Source of the DNA: Hericium rajendrae
Lineage: Eukaryota; Basidiomycota; Agaricomycetes; Russulales; Hericiaceae
Assembly: GCA_033439255.1 (NCBI GenBank)
Contig: CM065888.1
Location: forward strand, 1,736,001-1,800,000
Direction: 5' to 3'
Length of the DNA: 64,000 nt
The notes below the pieces were generated by a model. The model was not told the origin of the DNA, did no database searches, and saw only the letters and a list, made by a program, of their open reading frames with translations. Within the stretch, counting starts at the first letter, position 1; each line of letters opens with the position of its first letter. Positions 25,945-37,084 of the stretch are shown here, piece by piece. A program made the position numbers and the translations under genes.

Positions 25945-26642
25945 TCTGCTCGATTTAAAGAGTGAGTGCCGTCACTTGCACATCCATCGCTTCCTTGCTC
26001 ACTGTTTAAGTGGTTCTGCCAGATGACCCCCTCGATTGTGTGGCCCGATATCGAAGAAGTGAAATGTATCCTATCGTTATGCGATTATGCGAATTATTTG
26101 ACCTCATGAGCAGAGTGATTGCAACAATTTCCCAGCCATGAAGATTTGCTGTGGTCTTGACGGCAAGCACCGATAGTTTGTGGCCGTCAAGACGGCACAT
26201 AACACCCAGACTATCCAGAAGCCGCCCCATGACTAGAATATGGAAGGCGTGGGGAATTGGTTGCGAACGTGAGTTTGGGCAAGATGTGCATATGCTCGGC
26301 AGGTGCTTCTCATTTCTTGCTTCTCAGGCATATTCGAAACTGCGGCAATGGAATGGGTCAGTGCCTCGGAATCACTTTCCGATCCGGCTTTAGGGAAATG
26401 GGTCGTCCTGCTGACAGACATCAATTATTTCCGGCAGGCACGAGAGATAAATCGAGGATGCCCATGGGAGGTATATAAAGTACACTCGCCTAGGGGGTTG
26501 CCTTCAGGTCGCAGATAGTAATCGGTCGCTTCTCCCACTCGTGAGCAGTTTGCCGTTCTCCCTGCCTGACCCTGTTGTAACTCTGACTCTGATATCGTCA
26601 GCACATATTTCAGTACTGTTCGAATATCAAATCGATAACATT

Positions 26643-27169
26643 ATGGCCAGTGCGTATCCTTCAACTCCTGCCATGTCATAAGTACTGCTAACGGTCTTTA
26701 CGCAGCTGCCAGCAGCGACACAGGTAGGCTTCATCGTAGCTTGGCATCCTCACTATCGGATTTCGTGCTCATGCCGTTCCGACGATGCAGCCGAGGGAAA
26801 GGCCGTAGACCAATTCAAATTTACCGTGAACCATGAGACGATCACGTGGACACTTGGCCGACTCGAAGGCAGCGGGACAGGCTCTAGCGGTCAAAGCGGC
26901 AGTGGGAGCTTCCCATGTCCCCTGCCCGAGGTTGGCGCGAGAAGTGGCACATTCACGATAGATCTGACGGACACCGTGACGGAGATAATCCTCTACGCTT
27001 CGTCGGTTCCCGTTTTCAAATACAAAGGCACGGCATCGCCTAGCATCAGAGGCTCATGGAAGGGGACGTGGAAGGTGAGGAGCGCGGTCTCGGAGGTGAG
27101 TATCCGCTGCCTCTTTGATCCCCCATTGAGTACTTATAATTGACGTCACGTCATTCACAGTCTGCCTGA
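26643..27169 (+). CDS. Diverged small protein of the same family (copy 3)
   Basis: Exons 26643-26649 (7 bases), 26706-26723 (18 bases), 26791-27095 and 27161-27169 join to 112 residues. The first two exons have exactly the sizes and phases of copies 1 and 2, and the C-terminal block SIRGSWKGTWKV aligns with TTPWEGDW. The middle is strongly diverged and Gly/Ser-rich. A final nine-base exon encodes only two residues and the stop; without it the frame would run on to a stop near 27141. No function can be assigned. The shared exon plan is the main evidence for homology, so this call is weaker than for copies 1 and 2. Confidence 0.55.
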
Positions 27170-27951
27170 AGTGAAGAAGGAATGGTAATGTTCGTTAGCA
27201 CCATTCCGAAGGCAACGATTGAGATGAGACTGGCTGCTGTGTTTATAACCCAGTTCCCGAATGACCTGTATGTAAGATCGTATGTCGAGGCATCGTGATT
27301 GAATGCCACAAGCGTGTACAACACCTCATCATGGTGTCCACCTGTTTAGATGGTAAATATACCCATCGGAGTAAAGAGGATATCGGCTGTGTATGCGGAC
27401 GTGAGCTCATTTGCCGGACACCTTGTTTTAGATCCATAATGGAATAAACCCAAGAGAAGAGGAGAGATTATACTAATAAGTCCTTGGGTAGAGCATCCGG
27501 GGCGAGAGAAACATACTTCAAATTTCAATTTGGCGGTGGAAACTGACGACAAGCACCAACGGTCTCTGAGGTGGAAAGACCACAGATTGACGAGCGATCG
27601 CTACTTGCTCGAACGCAACTCGAACGCCTGGCCGATTCCTTGCAGCAATCGATTCATCGATTCACTTCCGTCTTCGCGCTCATCAACTTTGTTTTGGAGC
27701 CTTGCTTTCGACCACGGCGCACTCCATCCCTGAAAGGTACGGCGGATATCAGGCTGCTTCCCAGCAACTGGAGTCGCATACGAGTCTGAGAGCACCGCGG
27801 CTTGCTATACACATCTCACAGGACTCTGCCGTTCTCATCTAACTCTCCATAGCATCGGAAACTACTGCATGCCAGTTGAGTTCGCGATGCTTGTACGAGG
27901 CAGCTTCAAAAAAAAAACTACACCAGAAGGGATATTCGCAATGCATAGTAC

Positions 27952-29408
27952 CTAAGCAGATTGGCCTGGCTGCCATGGATCCTCCCATCCCATCCCCGGT
28001 ATCATGTCCATTATTTCAAACAGTATGTCTCCAGAAACCTGGCGACGTAATAGAACTAAGCGTTCTACGGTGCGTGACGCAGAAGGCCTTTCCTGAGGAC
28101 GAACATGAGTCATGTCCTTCAATAGTTCCAGAAAGCCTGGTATACGAGGTATAACGTCCTAGCACGTATGTATGCATGTTAGCATTGTGTCCGCACCAGT
28201 CAGAAAACGATTCCTAGACCACGCACGCGGAACCACCCATAAATAAATCTTCCCAGTTGATATATATCCGCAGCAAACGGACTATATCGGACACGGGACG
28301 TCTCTGGTGCTCTTTGCATCCGTCCTATAGACGACGGATCGACAAACCACTGCGAGGAAGGGACATCAGGTGGGCAGCGAAGCGAAAGCTCGAAGTCTAT
28401 CAATAGGTATCGGACAGGAAAAGTCGAACGGAATTCAGGGGTCGGGTCAACCGGCACGGGGACCTCATTAATCCAAAGAACTGTCTCCGGTATTCGGCCG
28501 TGATGGTTCATCAAGATATTCTCGTGGGAGATATCCTAGAAAGAAATGACTTAGCAATAGGCTTTGATTTGATTGAAGGCAAGGCTCACCAAGTGTGCGA
28601 TGCCATTTTGGTGCAAGAATAGCAGGGCCTTGGTAAGATCTTAGAATACCGGCAGACAGAAGCAGCAACGCTAACTCACACGTAAGGTCTGCTCAGTAAA
28701 CTCGAGGCACTCCCAAGCATTGCGAATAGGCAGTTCGTCGCAGGAGGAGCAGAACGGCATGACGATAAATGTCCAATCCCCTAGCTGAATATATTCAAGG
28801 ATTGGGACTGTTGCATTGAGCGGATTAGATTTGAGAGGCTCCGAATTCAAGAATTTGAGGATGGAAAGCTCTCCTTCGCCCTCGTTAACGTCTTTCGACA
28901 CGACCTTGATGACGACGTCTCTATTGGATCTGAAGAAGCATGTCAGTCTGTTTTCACGCAAGCAGCGTCAAAAGACGTGCTCATCTCGAGCACCGAATGC
29001 GACGGTAGACCACTGAATGAATGGAGTGTTGTTCACGAGCGCAATCAAGAATGTATACGCGCGCGCACCTGTACAAAGGAAGCCCGGAATCCGGCGCTGC
29101 GGTCTCCGAAAAGCTCGAAATTATCGAATGGTACGAGGGAGGGCGACGTGGGCCCGGATGGTTTAGGAGGAATTCCTAGGGTCTTATGTGGTCGATAGAG
29201 CTCATAGCCTCTAACTTTGAATAATGGGCGCAATGTTTCCCATGGACGAAACCAATTGGTATCAGACATGACGTCCAACGCTTTCCATGCCGCGATGGAG
29301 GCAGGCAGCTGTGACTGAAAGACGGCGAGCATCAACAGAGACACAAGAGAACAATCTGAATTTGCTCACCAGTACATCCGCTTCTATGACCCTAGGCTGT
29401 TCGTTCAT
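27952..29408 (-). CDS. Protein-kinase-like protein, tandem copy A
   Basis: The start ATG at 29408 opens a short exon (MNEQPRVIEADVL), followed by exons with SQLPASIAAWKALDVM, then NRDVVIKVVSK, then GIAHLDISHENILMNHHG, and a last exon ending at 27952. The kinase marks are the VIK lysine, the HLD catalytic loop with D and N, an unusual DFE in place of DFG (LLIDFELSLR), and APE in MQRAPETS. A hydrophobic helix with DIYQLGRFIYGWF follows. The residues needed for phosphotransfer are mostly present, so activity is possible although the N-lobe is unusual. It belongs to a basidiomycete kinase-like group I cannot name further; substrate unknown. The last exon (IPGFLELLKDMTHVRPQERP) was placed by alignment to copy B. 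Confidence 0.7.
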
Positions 29409-30000
29409 CGTGAGCGCGGTACGTACACCAGAAGTGGGCCTAGGTCCGTTCGCTCAGCTGCGATAAGACCTAAAGCGTATAGCAATTTCACAATAATACC
29501 AAATAACATAGGCGCCAACATAGTTCGACTGCCGTCAAAACACCATGCTCCACACCATCCTCACATTTCCTGGCAAACCTTCGCGTAACTGTGGAACAAA
29601 CCCAAGAGAAGCAGAGAGATGATACGAAATCCTGACTAGACCATCTGGGGACGAGAGAAACGCGCTTCAGGTATCCTGTCAACCTGGTGGTGGAAGCTGG
29701 CGATAAGGAACAATTGTCTGTGAGGTAGGAAGAGACCGGCGAGCGCTTGCTGCTTGTCTGAATGCCTGGGCGATTCCTTGCGTAGTCGATTCATCGATTC
29801 ACTTCGCGCGCTCACCATGTTTCTGATTTCGACCCGCCACTGCACGGCGCACTCCAGCCCCGAAAGGTACGGCGAACGCCCATTCTCGTTTAATCTCCTG
29901 TAGCATCGGCCAATATTGCCCACCACACGAGTCCCCGACGCTTGTACGACGCACTGCTTCAAAAAGCCTACACGAGAAAGGACATCCGCAATGCACAGCA

Positions 30001-31440
30001 CTACACAGATCGATCTTCCTGATGTGGATCCGGCCAATTATAACCCGATGGCTGCATGTCCATAGTCTGAAACAAAATGTCCCCGGGCACCTGTCTTCGC
30101 AGCGCTATGAAGCGTTCCATAGCGCGCGATGCAGATGGTCTATCCTGCGGACGAACGTTGGTCATGTCCTTCAATAGGTCCAGAAAACCCGGTATATCAG
30201 GCACGGCATCCTATCACACAAATAGGTACGTCAGCATAGTCATGCCGCACAAGCCTTTACATGGGGAGCGAAAGCACGCACATAGAACCATGCGTAGAGC
30301 AGCCTTCCAAGCTGATACACATCCGCAGCGAACGGATTATACCGTATCTCGGACGTCTCTGGCGCCCTCTGCACCCGTCCCACAGACGACGGCGCGATGC
30401 GCCACTGCGAGCGCTGCACACCGTCCGGGCAGCGAAGCGAAAGTTCAAAGTCTATGAACATATACCGGACCGGAAACGTCGAGCGGAACTCATGCGGCGG
30501 ATCCACCAACATGGGCGTATGGTCGATAGATACGATGCGCTGCGGCTGGCGGCCGTGGTGGTTTATGAGTATGTTCTCGTACGAAATGTCCTGCGTGCAG
30601 CGATTTAGTCACTTCCTCGACTTGACGGCAGTACGCACCAAGTGCGCGATGCCGCTGTCGTGCAGAACTGATAGACCCTGCATTGCCGATTTGAATGCCG
30701 TGCACACAGAGAAGAGCAAGTGACGCACGCGCAGAATCTGCTCCGTGAAATCAAGACACTCGTGCGCATTCAGGACCGGCACCTGTGCGCAGGGGTTGCA
30801 GTATGGCATGACGACGAACGACCAGTCCCCCAGCTGGAGCACGCCGAGGACCGGGACTGTCACAGTACCTTCGAAGCGCGCAGAGTTCAAGAACGTTAGG
30901 ATCGAGAGTTCGTTGTCGCCCTCGGCGCCTTTCGAGACCACTTTGATGATGACGTCTCGATTCGATCTGTGGGCGTGTGTCAGTGTCTTTTCACGCGAGC
31001 GGCATCAAAACACGTACGTATCTCGGGCGGGGAACACGACAGGAGAGAGCTGAATTCAAGCGCTCAGAGTACAAACCAAGGCCAGTAGTATCGGCACGCA
31101 CCGACAGAAAGCACGCCTGAAACCCGTCACCACGGTCCCCGAATAGCTCGAAGTTATCAAATGAGAGGGGGGACGGAGATGAAGCGTCATACGGGGTCGG
31201 CGAAATTCCCCTACCCCAAGGAGGCCGGTACAGTTCATAGCCTTCGCTTCGAAACCACGGGCGCAGGACTTCCCAGGGGCGGAACCAGTCCGGGTCGGTC
31301 ATGACGTCCAGCGCTTTCCACGCCGCTATGGAGGCGGGCAGCTGGGACTGAAAGACCACGAGGTTCAGCAGGTCCAGATATGACAATCTGAAACTGCTCA
31401 CCAGTAAGTCCGATTCTACGACACCAGGTTCTTCGTCCAT
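30001..31440 (-). CDS. Protein-kinase-like protein, tandem copy B
   Basis: This is the second unit of the tandem duplication. The start ATG at 31440 gives MDEEPGVVESDLL before an intron; later exons carry SQLPASIAAWKALDVMTD, NRDVIIKVVSK and VLQLGDWSFVVMPYCNPC. The catalytic loop DISYENILINHHG follows GIAHL across an intron, then FIDFELSLRCP (DFE for DFG), APE in VQRAPETSE, and YQLGRLLYAWF. The last exon reads IPGFLDLLKDMTNVRPQDRP and ends at the stop 30001-30003. All exons stay open, so the copy looks functional. It is intergenic to copy A by about 590 bases and lies about 500 bases from the end of the metacaspase gene, all on the minus strand. Function unknown. Confidence 0.7.
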
Positions 31441-31943
31441 CGTGAGCGGGTCACTTACAAGAGAAGAGGGCCCAGGGTCGTTCGCTCAGGGGGGACGAGA
31501 CGCAAGTGTATAGCAATTTCCCAATAATACCAAATAACATAGGCGCCGACATCGTTCGAGCGTCCTCAGAACACCGGGGTAAATGTGTATCGATGCTCTA
31601 CATCAGCCTCACCATTTCCAGCAGGCCGTCGCGTAGCTCAAGCATCGGAATAAGATAGATCTTTGTGAAAACATATAATGAGTTAGTCTCGAATAGAGGT
31701 CTGGTTCGGAGCGCGTACATATACGTGCCAAACACGCCCGTACACCACGAACCCGATGAATCACATCACAAATCTCCGACCCGTGTCCTGTCGAGCGTCG
31801 TGTTAACACAGCGTAGCGATGCCAGGCGTAGGAAGACGTACGATGCGGTGCGAGGCGGACAACTGTGCCTTTTGGTGGTACTGCTTCGTTACGTCCCTGC
31901 ATCCAGTCCATGAGTTCAGAACGTCTGCAGGACGGAAGATTGC

Positions 31944-34320
31944 TTACTTCAGTCCGCGCAATAGATCGCGGTAGGAGATCTTTGGATTCCGTTCTGAAGC
32001 ACGCAAAATGAGTTCCCGACGCAAGAAAATGGCCGCGTGAAAAGCGTACTCAAGACTTTCAAAAACGCCTGCATCACCATCACATATCAGCAACCTCCAC
32101 AGAACTAATTCCAGCAAAACGCACATAGCTCATCGCACCGACCGCCAACCCGCCCTCGCGCGTGTCAACCGTCGTCTGCGAGTCCTTGCACCCGCTCCAG
32201 CAGATCTACACAACGTACATCAGATACGGCGATGGAGGGGAAGGGAGGGGAGGACGGACCACTTCGGCGGGTGTCGCCTTGAGCTTCATGAAGCGGCGCG
32301 AGACGTTGCTGCCGCTGATCCTGCCGTTCGAATGGTACTACACCAACGCATGACGGTTAATGAGATGCGAGTCGTGGAGGGGGTGGGACGTGCCATGTAT
32401 GGGAGATCTGGATGGGATTAATCAGTTCGTGGTAGACTGTTGCAGATGCGCGGGGACGCACCGAGGACGGAGCCGGAGTGGCAGGACTGATGCGTTCTGT
32501 GATCAGTTATTGATCAACATTGTTAGGTGGGATCTTACATCAAAAACAGCCTGATCACGAATAGACTCAGCCAGCATGTATGAATGCGTGAACGGTGTGG
32601 GACTCACCGTCAATCGGCAACCAGGCGGCAAAGGCTTGATCTATGGATGTCGAATCAGCACGTCAGCGGGCTATGAATTATCATGATACGGACGACTGTA
32701 TCGTGTATGATCTTTGACGGCAGTGTCAGTACAATTGAATCAAGGTAGCCACGCGAGACGTACGTCATCGATGATTGTTCCGGCGCGGTTGTAGTCCAGC
32801 GGGAATATCACTGCGCGCCATCAACATCTGCGACCCAGAAACCAACACGCCACGTACTCTCGTCGTATCCGTCGACCTCGTCCCCATCGCGGTCCCTTGT
32901 CTGCCCGCCATGCCCCGAATCTACCCAGCCCCCTTCAGCAAAGCGCAGCAGCGATAAAAGGCGCGCACGCACAGTGCAAGAAAAGCGCGTCGTGCGCGCG
33001 CGCGCCGCGCACGAGCCAGCGCATCGCACCGAGTATGTTCGCCTTGGTCGGCAGATCGTGCGGATCGCGCGCGTCGTCCGTGAGCAGCACGATGCGTCTG
33101 GGATCATAATGGTAATAATCTACACATACCCACACCCATCAGCCGACCCTCCCCTTCCCGCCCAAGTAAAATGGCGCACGCACCGATGAGGAACTTGCGC
33201 ACGCCCTTCGCGTCATTGACACACCCGTGCAGCGCGTTCTTCTGCCCCGTGTAGTTGATCCCGATCTGCGCGCCGTCAGTCGCGTGTAAGAAAAGGGAGG
33301 AAGGGAGGGAGGGACGCACGCAGAGGGCCTTTTTCTTGCCCGTGCACTTTGAGAACATGAACTGCGGGTGCTGGAACGCCTCGAGCCCGCGCCCCCACTC
33401 GAGTCCGCGGATGTTCAGCTCCCGTGCCCTCTCCCTCTCGCGGTCGCGGTCGCGGTTCCGGTCCCTGTCTCTGCTCCGGCTGCGGCTCCTGCTCCGGCTG
33501 CGTCCACGCTCGTGCTCGCGGCGCGGCTCCTCGCGCGCGCGGCGCAGCCTCCTTGCCTGCGGATGCGGCGAGCGCGCACGGCCCTGCATCCCACGCTCGG
33601 GGTGCGCGCGCCCGTCAGGCGGGTCGGCATAGCGGATGCGGACCTGCTGCGCGCCCGGCGCAGGCGGGGGCGTGTGCCCGCGCTCGGACGGGGCTGCGTG
33701 CGCGTTGTTTTTGAGCTTCTTTCGGGAGAAGAAGGGGAGGCACGAGAGGAACGCACGCGAGACGACGATCTGCGGGATGGCGGGGGCCGAGCGGTGGCGC
33801 GAGTGGCGGGGTGCGGGCGCGGGCGTGGGGAGGTGGGAGGAGGAGTGTACGCGGGTGTGGCGATGGTCGTGGTCGTGGTGGTCGTGGGACGGCAGGACGG
33901 GGACGGCGGTGGCGGGCGCGGGGACGAGGTGTTCTTGTTGGGCGTGGTGGTGGCCGTGGCGCGAGCGGGAGTGGCGCGAGGAGTGCGAGTGGGCGGAGGG
34001 GGCTTGGGAGACGAGGTAGGCGCTGTCATGGGGTGCGTGAGCATGTGCGCGTGCCAGAGGGAGCGGGGAGTCGTACGGTCTGGAGTTGCTGCGATTGAGC
34101 GCATATGCTTGGCCGCTGCCACTGCAAAGAAGAGTCACGACAAGGTTCAGTCAAGGACGCGGCGAAGGGCGTACGGGGCAGACACGGGCACGCCATGGAG
34201 CGGGTATGGGCCGGGAGCGTCGCCCGGCGGTGGTATCTGGGGTTGTCTGGCGGCGTATCAGCGTACGTCCACGAAGGCGCGATCCAGCACGCACGGCATG
34301 CCTCCCGGAAATCTGCGCAT
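31944..34320 (-). CDS. Metacaspase (peptidase C14 family), intact copy
   Basis: A chain of short exons gives a complete metacaspase. The predicted start is ATG 34320 in a 23-base exon (MRRFPGGMP), then a Pro/Gly-rich start and a long His-, Ser- and Arg-rich prodomain with RS/RD/RE repeats. The p20 domain reads KKKALCIGINYTGQKNALHG, then YYHYDPRRIVLLTDDA, the catalytic histidine motif HYSGHGGQ, DGDEVDGYDEMIFPLDY, and the catalytic cysteine motif AVFDSCHSGSVLDLPY. The p10 part includes CWSGCKDSQT, EGGLAVGAMSY and a C-terminus near NPKISYRDLLRGLK. It should be a calcium-dependent Lys/Arg-specific cysteine protease linked to stress or cell death. Three consecutive exons are only about 33, 12 and 25 bases, and one intron after DLPYM appears to need a GC donor. 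The end may lie further on if GTAAGC at 31948 is a donor. Confidence 0.85.
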
Positions 34321-34825
34321 GTCGCGTTCAACAGCGCTCGATAGCACGACAGACGGTATATAACTCACGGAACTGAAGACGGGCCCGGGATAACGGGCTC
34401 AGGGAAACTGGGCCCCGTCGGGTATTCAGCGCCCTCCTCGTGATGAGTCGGATCGAACATTTGATGCGTTATCTCGTGAGTCTTGACGGTATATCACTTG
34501 TGTTCCGTTGGCCCTGCATCATCATGGAATTCATAAGACAGCGCGACGAATGGCCAGGCATCGACCACGCACCCATCAGCAAGGGCTGGTAGAATCAGAG
34601 ATGGGCGAGGAGAAGCAGTACAGTGGGAGACAGAGCAGAGAGAAGAATGGAATGGAGACGGAACGAGTGTTGCTAAACGCGATTGTTGCTCTCACTTTGT
34701 ACATTGACCGTTTAGCGCCCTGGGCTACTTTGTTAGACTTAGGCGCCCGGCGCCCATGACGTTATGCCATCACCACGCACGTAAACACGCTGACAGCCCA
34801 TCCTCGGCCGTGTCTGAGCAAGCCG
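32800..34825. repeat. Segmental duplication, left copy (metacaspase 5' half and upstream flank)
   Basis: The sequence from the middle of the metacaspase p20 domain through the prodomain and about 500 bases of upstream flank recurs at about 44870-46815 in the same orientation. The flank includes GGGCCCCGTCGGGTATTCAG near 34410 and again near 46410. Identity stops on the right near TCCTCGGCCGTGTCT (about 34800 and 46799). Confidence 0.9.
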
Positions 34826-35569
34826 AGTGACGTTTATTGGTCCCAATGGGTCCCTGCTCCTCGGTGCCTGGGCGCGCGTTTCCTGACTCTTTGCTTCCGG
34901 TTCTCGTTGCCTTCTCCTGCCCAATGGCATCTCGCGGTTGCGTTCGAACATACCGAGGGCAAAGGTGAGACTCTGTCTTATTTCTACTTTCTACACACAC
35001 GGGCCCCTTGGACGCCACATGTTGTCGCTTGTGAGCTGTTCAGTTCGCGCGTAGCTAGCTCGGTCTGACTGCTTTTTTGTAGGCTTTTTTCTGCCCAAGT
35101 CGACGCGATATCCTCAGTCACCGGCATCAACGATAACCCAAATATTCAGACGCGCTGATTTACCAAGGCGTCGGGGTTTCCACAGCAAATCATATGGCCC
35201 AGAATGCGCACCACGGCATTTCCACGCTGTCTGCAGCATTCTGGCGATACGCGCGGCCGCGAGTGAGTCTCCGGAAATGCGAATTCAATGCAAAGTCGGC
35301 GGAACACGATAAATGCGTTGGGGACGCGAAAACCGCCAACGGCGACTATCAACGCAGCCAGATGAGCACTGAGCATCTGCGGAAGAAACGACACGCGTAA
35401 GCAACGTCACCGCACGCGGAAAAATGGAGCAACTGACCGTGTACGACAGCCCGGGGTCGAACGAACACCGCAGGCGTCGTCGTCGCCATCCTGTCGCCCA
35501 AGTGCACGACTCGCAAGTCGTTCGTGGACGTCCAAAGACCGGGAACTGAGCGCCGCCTTCGCGCCGCCA
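34826..35569. other. Left border of the repeat locus, with an HMG-box-like fragment on the minus strand
   Basis: No complete gene is seen. On the minus strand between about 35385 and 35150 an exon-like frame begins after TTCTTCCGCAG and reads MLSAHLAALIVAVGGF, then RVPNAFIVFRRLCIEF. The PNAFIVFRR part resembles the start of an HMG box, but the later helices do not match convincingly and the frame ends soon after. I treat it as a weak resemblance only. Confidence 0.3.
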
Positions 35570-37062
35570 AACTTGACGATGACGCCCTGAGGGTTACGAG
35601 CAGTGCCGTCGACAAGGCGAATGGCGGACGCAGTACGGAAGGAAAAAGGCCATGACGACGATCTGTCGGAAGAGCACAGGTCAGTAATCTTGCCGCAAGT
35701 ATAGCAATGTTGAAACTCACCAAGCCAGGTCATCAAGCCCGCGAATGATGCGCGGAGTGCCCGGAAAGACCGTCCTTCTGCTGCGTCGTCGAACTTGACG
35801 ATGATGCTCTTGGCGGTCGCGCGAGCCTGACACCGAGGTTGCAACGTCTTCCGGCGAGTTGTCCGACGCGTACACCGCATTCTTGTCCACGCCGCGTAAC
35901 TTGACGATGACGCCCATAGCGTCTCGTGCGGGCGCACTGTCCGGAAGCTTCGAATGCCCCAGCGAAGTTCGACGTGAAGGCGATAGCAGTGATGGACTCG
36001 GCGGGAAACGGTGTCCGTAGCGACTTGCTGCAATCGTAAGGTCAGTCGCTGTCGGTGTTCGAGTGATAAACCACTGACCTCTAGAATGTAGCCACGAGAA
36101 CTCTACATCGCAGAACCGCACGCCAACGACCACGCCGACCCTGCGCTCCACCTCAGTGCCATAACTTGACGATGACGTCCGTGATCGCCATGCTAGTGCG
36201 ATCTCGACGGGCGAAAATTGCTTGTGGACAGTCCGGCGCGAAGACCACACCAGGCAGCCACGTTCTTGCCCGCGCCCCGTAACTTGACGATGACGTCCTC
36301 GATGTGTCGCGCGGGCATGTCCTCGGGACGGCGTCAAGTCAGCGGGGACGTGTCGCAGTGAGACGGGATTCGTCATGGATAGGATTTGCTACTCCAATCA
36401 TGTCAGTAGCTGTGGCGATCGGAAATTGAATTACTGACCTCGAAGATCCTGTCCAGGAGAGCTGGAGTTCGCAGAAACTAGCACAACAAGGCCACACCGA
36501 CTCTGCGCTCTACCGCACGCGCTGTAACTTGACGATGACGCCCGTTGTAGCCACGCAAGCGCGATGTCCACAAGCAGGCAGTCTGAACGAGGGATGCGAA
36601 GCAGCTGCGTCCTATGCTGCGCCATGTTACTTGACGATGACGCCCTTGGCGCATCACACAAGCCTCTCGGGAGGGTGCAGAGTTGGCGGGCGGGATTCAG
36701 ATCCGACGATGCCATCCCGCGCGAGATAACTTGACGATGACGTCCTCGGACATTCCGCGGACACCATATCTCCAAGTTGACAGTACAGAAAATGGGATGT
36801 CCGACTTGAAGGCAGCATCCGTTCTCCACCACGTAACTTGACGATGACGCCTGTGGTGTAGGAGTGTCGGGAGTGCAATAGCGACATGGGGGGATGGCGC
36901 GGGAGCAGCAGAAGCATAGACAGTACCAGCGCGGCGCCTTGCAACAGAGTAAGTGCCTACTCATACTCGAAAACAATGGGACTGACGTGGAGCGCGAAGC
37001 GCGTGTTTCCAGCTCGGGGACACGATCACCGGCGCCCACACGAGGTAACTTGACGATGACGC
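35570..37062 (-). repeat. Array A, left: about ten scattered copies of GTCATCGTCAAGT (minus-strand sense)
   Basis: On the plus strand the word reads ACTTGACGATGAC and starts near 35570, 35792, 35898, 36163, 36281, 36526, 36628, 36728, 36835 and 37047. Spacing is near 100-118 or roughly double that. The bases around each copy are GC-rich and only loosely alike. Read on the minus strand the word encodes VIVKL in one frame (GVIVKLRGVDK, SIIVKFDDAAEG, GVIVKFGGAK), but neighbouring copies fall in different frames. Intron-like blocks with inverted ends lie at about 35673-35722, 36040-36082 and 36398-36440. No known mobile element is recognised. Confidence 0.75.
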
Positions 37063-37084
37063 TTTTGCGTCCAATCGCAGCCAT

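Larger units (their letters stand above)
27430..31640. repeat. Tandem duplication of about 2.05 kb (two units)
   Basis: Two direct copies lie side by side, roughly 27.43-29.58 and 29.59-31.64 kb. Each contains one kinase-like gene plus matching non-coding flank. For example AATAATACCAAATAACATAG occurs near 29492 and again near 31523, about 2.03 kb apart. A second landmark, GGAATAAACCCAAG at 27441, matches GGAACAAACCCAAG at 29593. Divergence is high in the flanks and lower in the coding exons, so the event is not recent. Confidence 0.8.

Noticed and set aside
32162-32353. Plus-strand open frame in the metacaspase 3' half
   Set aside because: It is antisense to the metacaspase exons encoding NGRISGSNVSRRF and following residues.
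33368-34363. 331-codon plus-strand open frame over the metacaspase prodomain
   Set aside because: It is the antisense of an Arg/Ser/His-rich coding exon with very high GC; composition is low-complexity and the minus strand carries the real protein motifs.
35717-36376. 219-codon minus-strand open frame through array A left
   Set aside because: The repeated word is read as RHRQV, SSSSY and VIVKL in turn, so a single continuous frame is not what is conserved.
35570-37062. CRISPR-like reading of array A (short repeats with unique spacers)
   Set aside because: The host is a eukaryote, the repeats are only 13-15 bases, spacers vary from 85 to 250 bases, and no cas genes are present.
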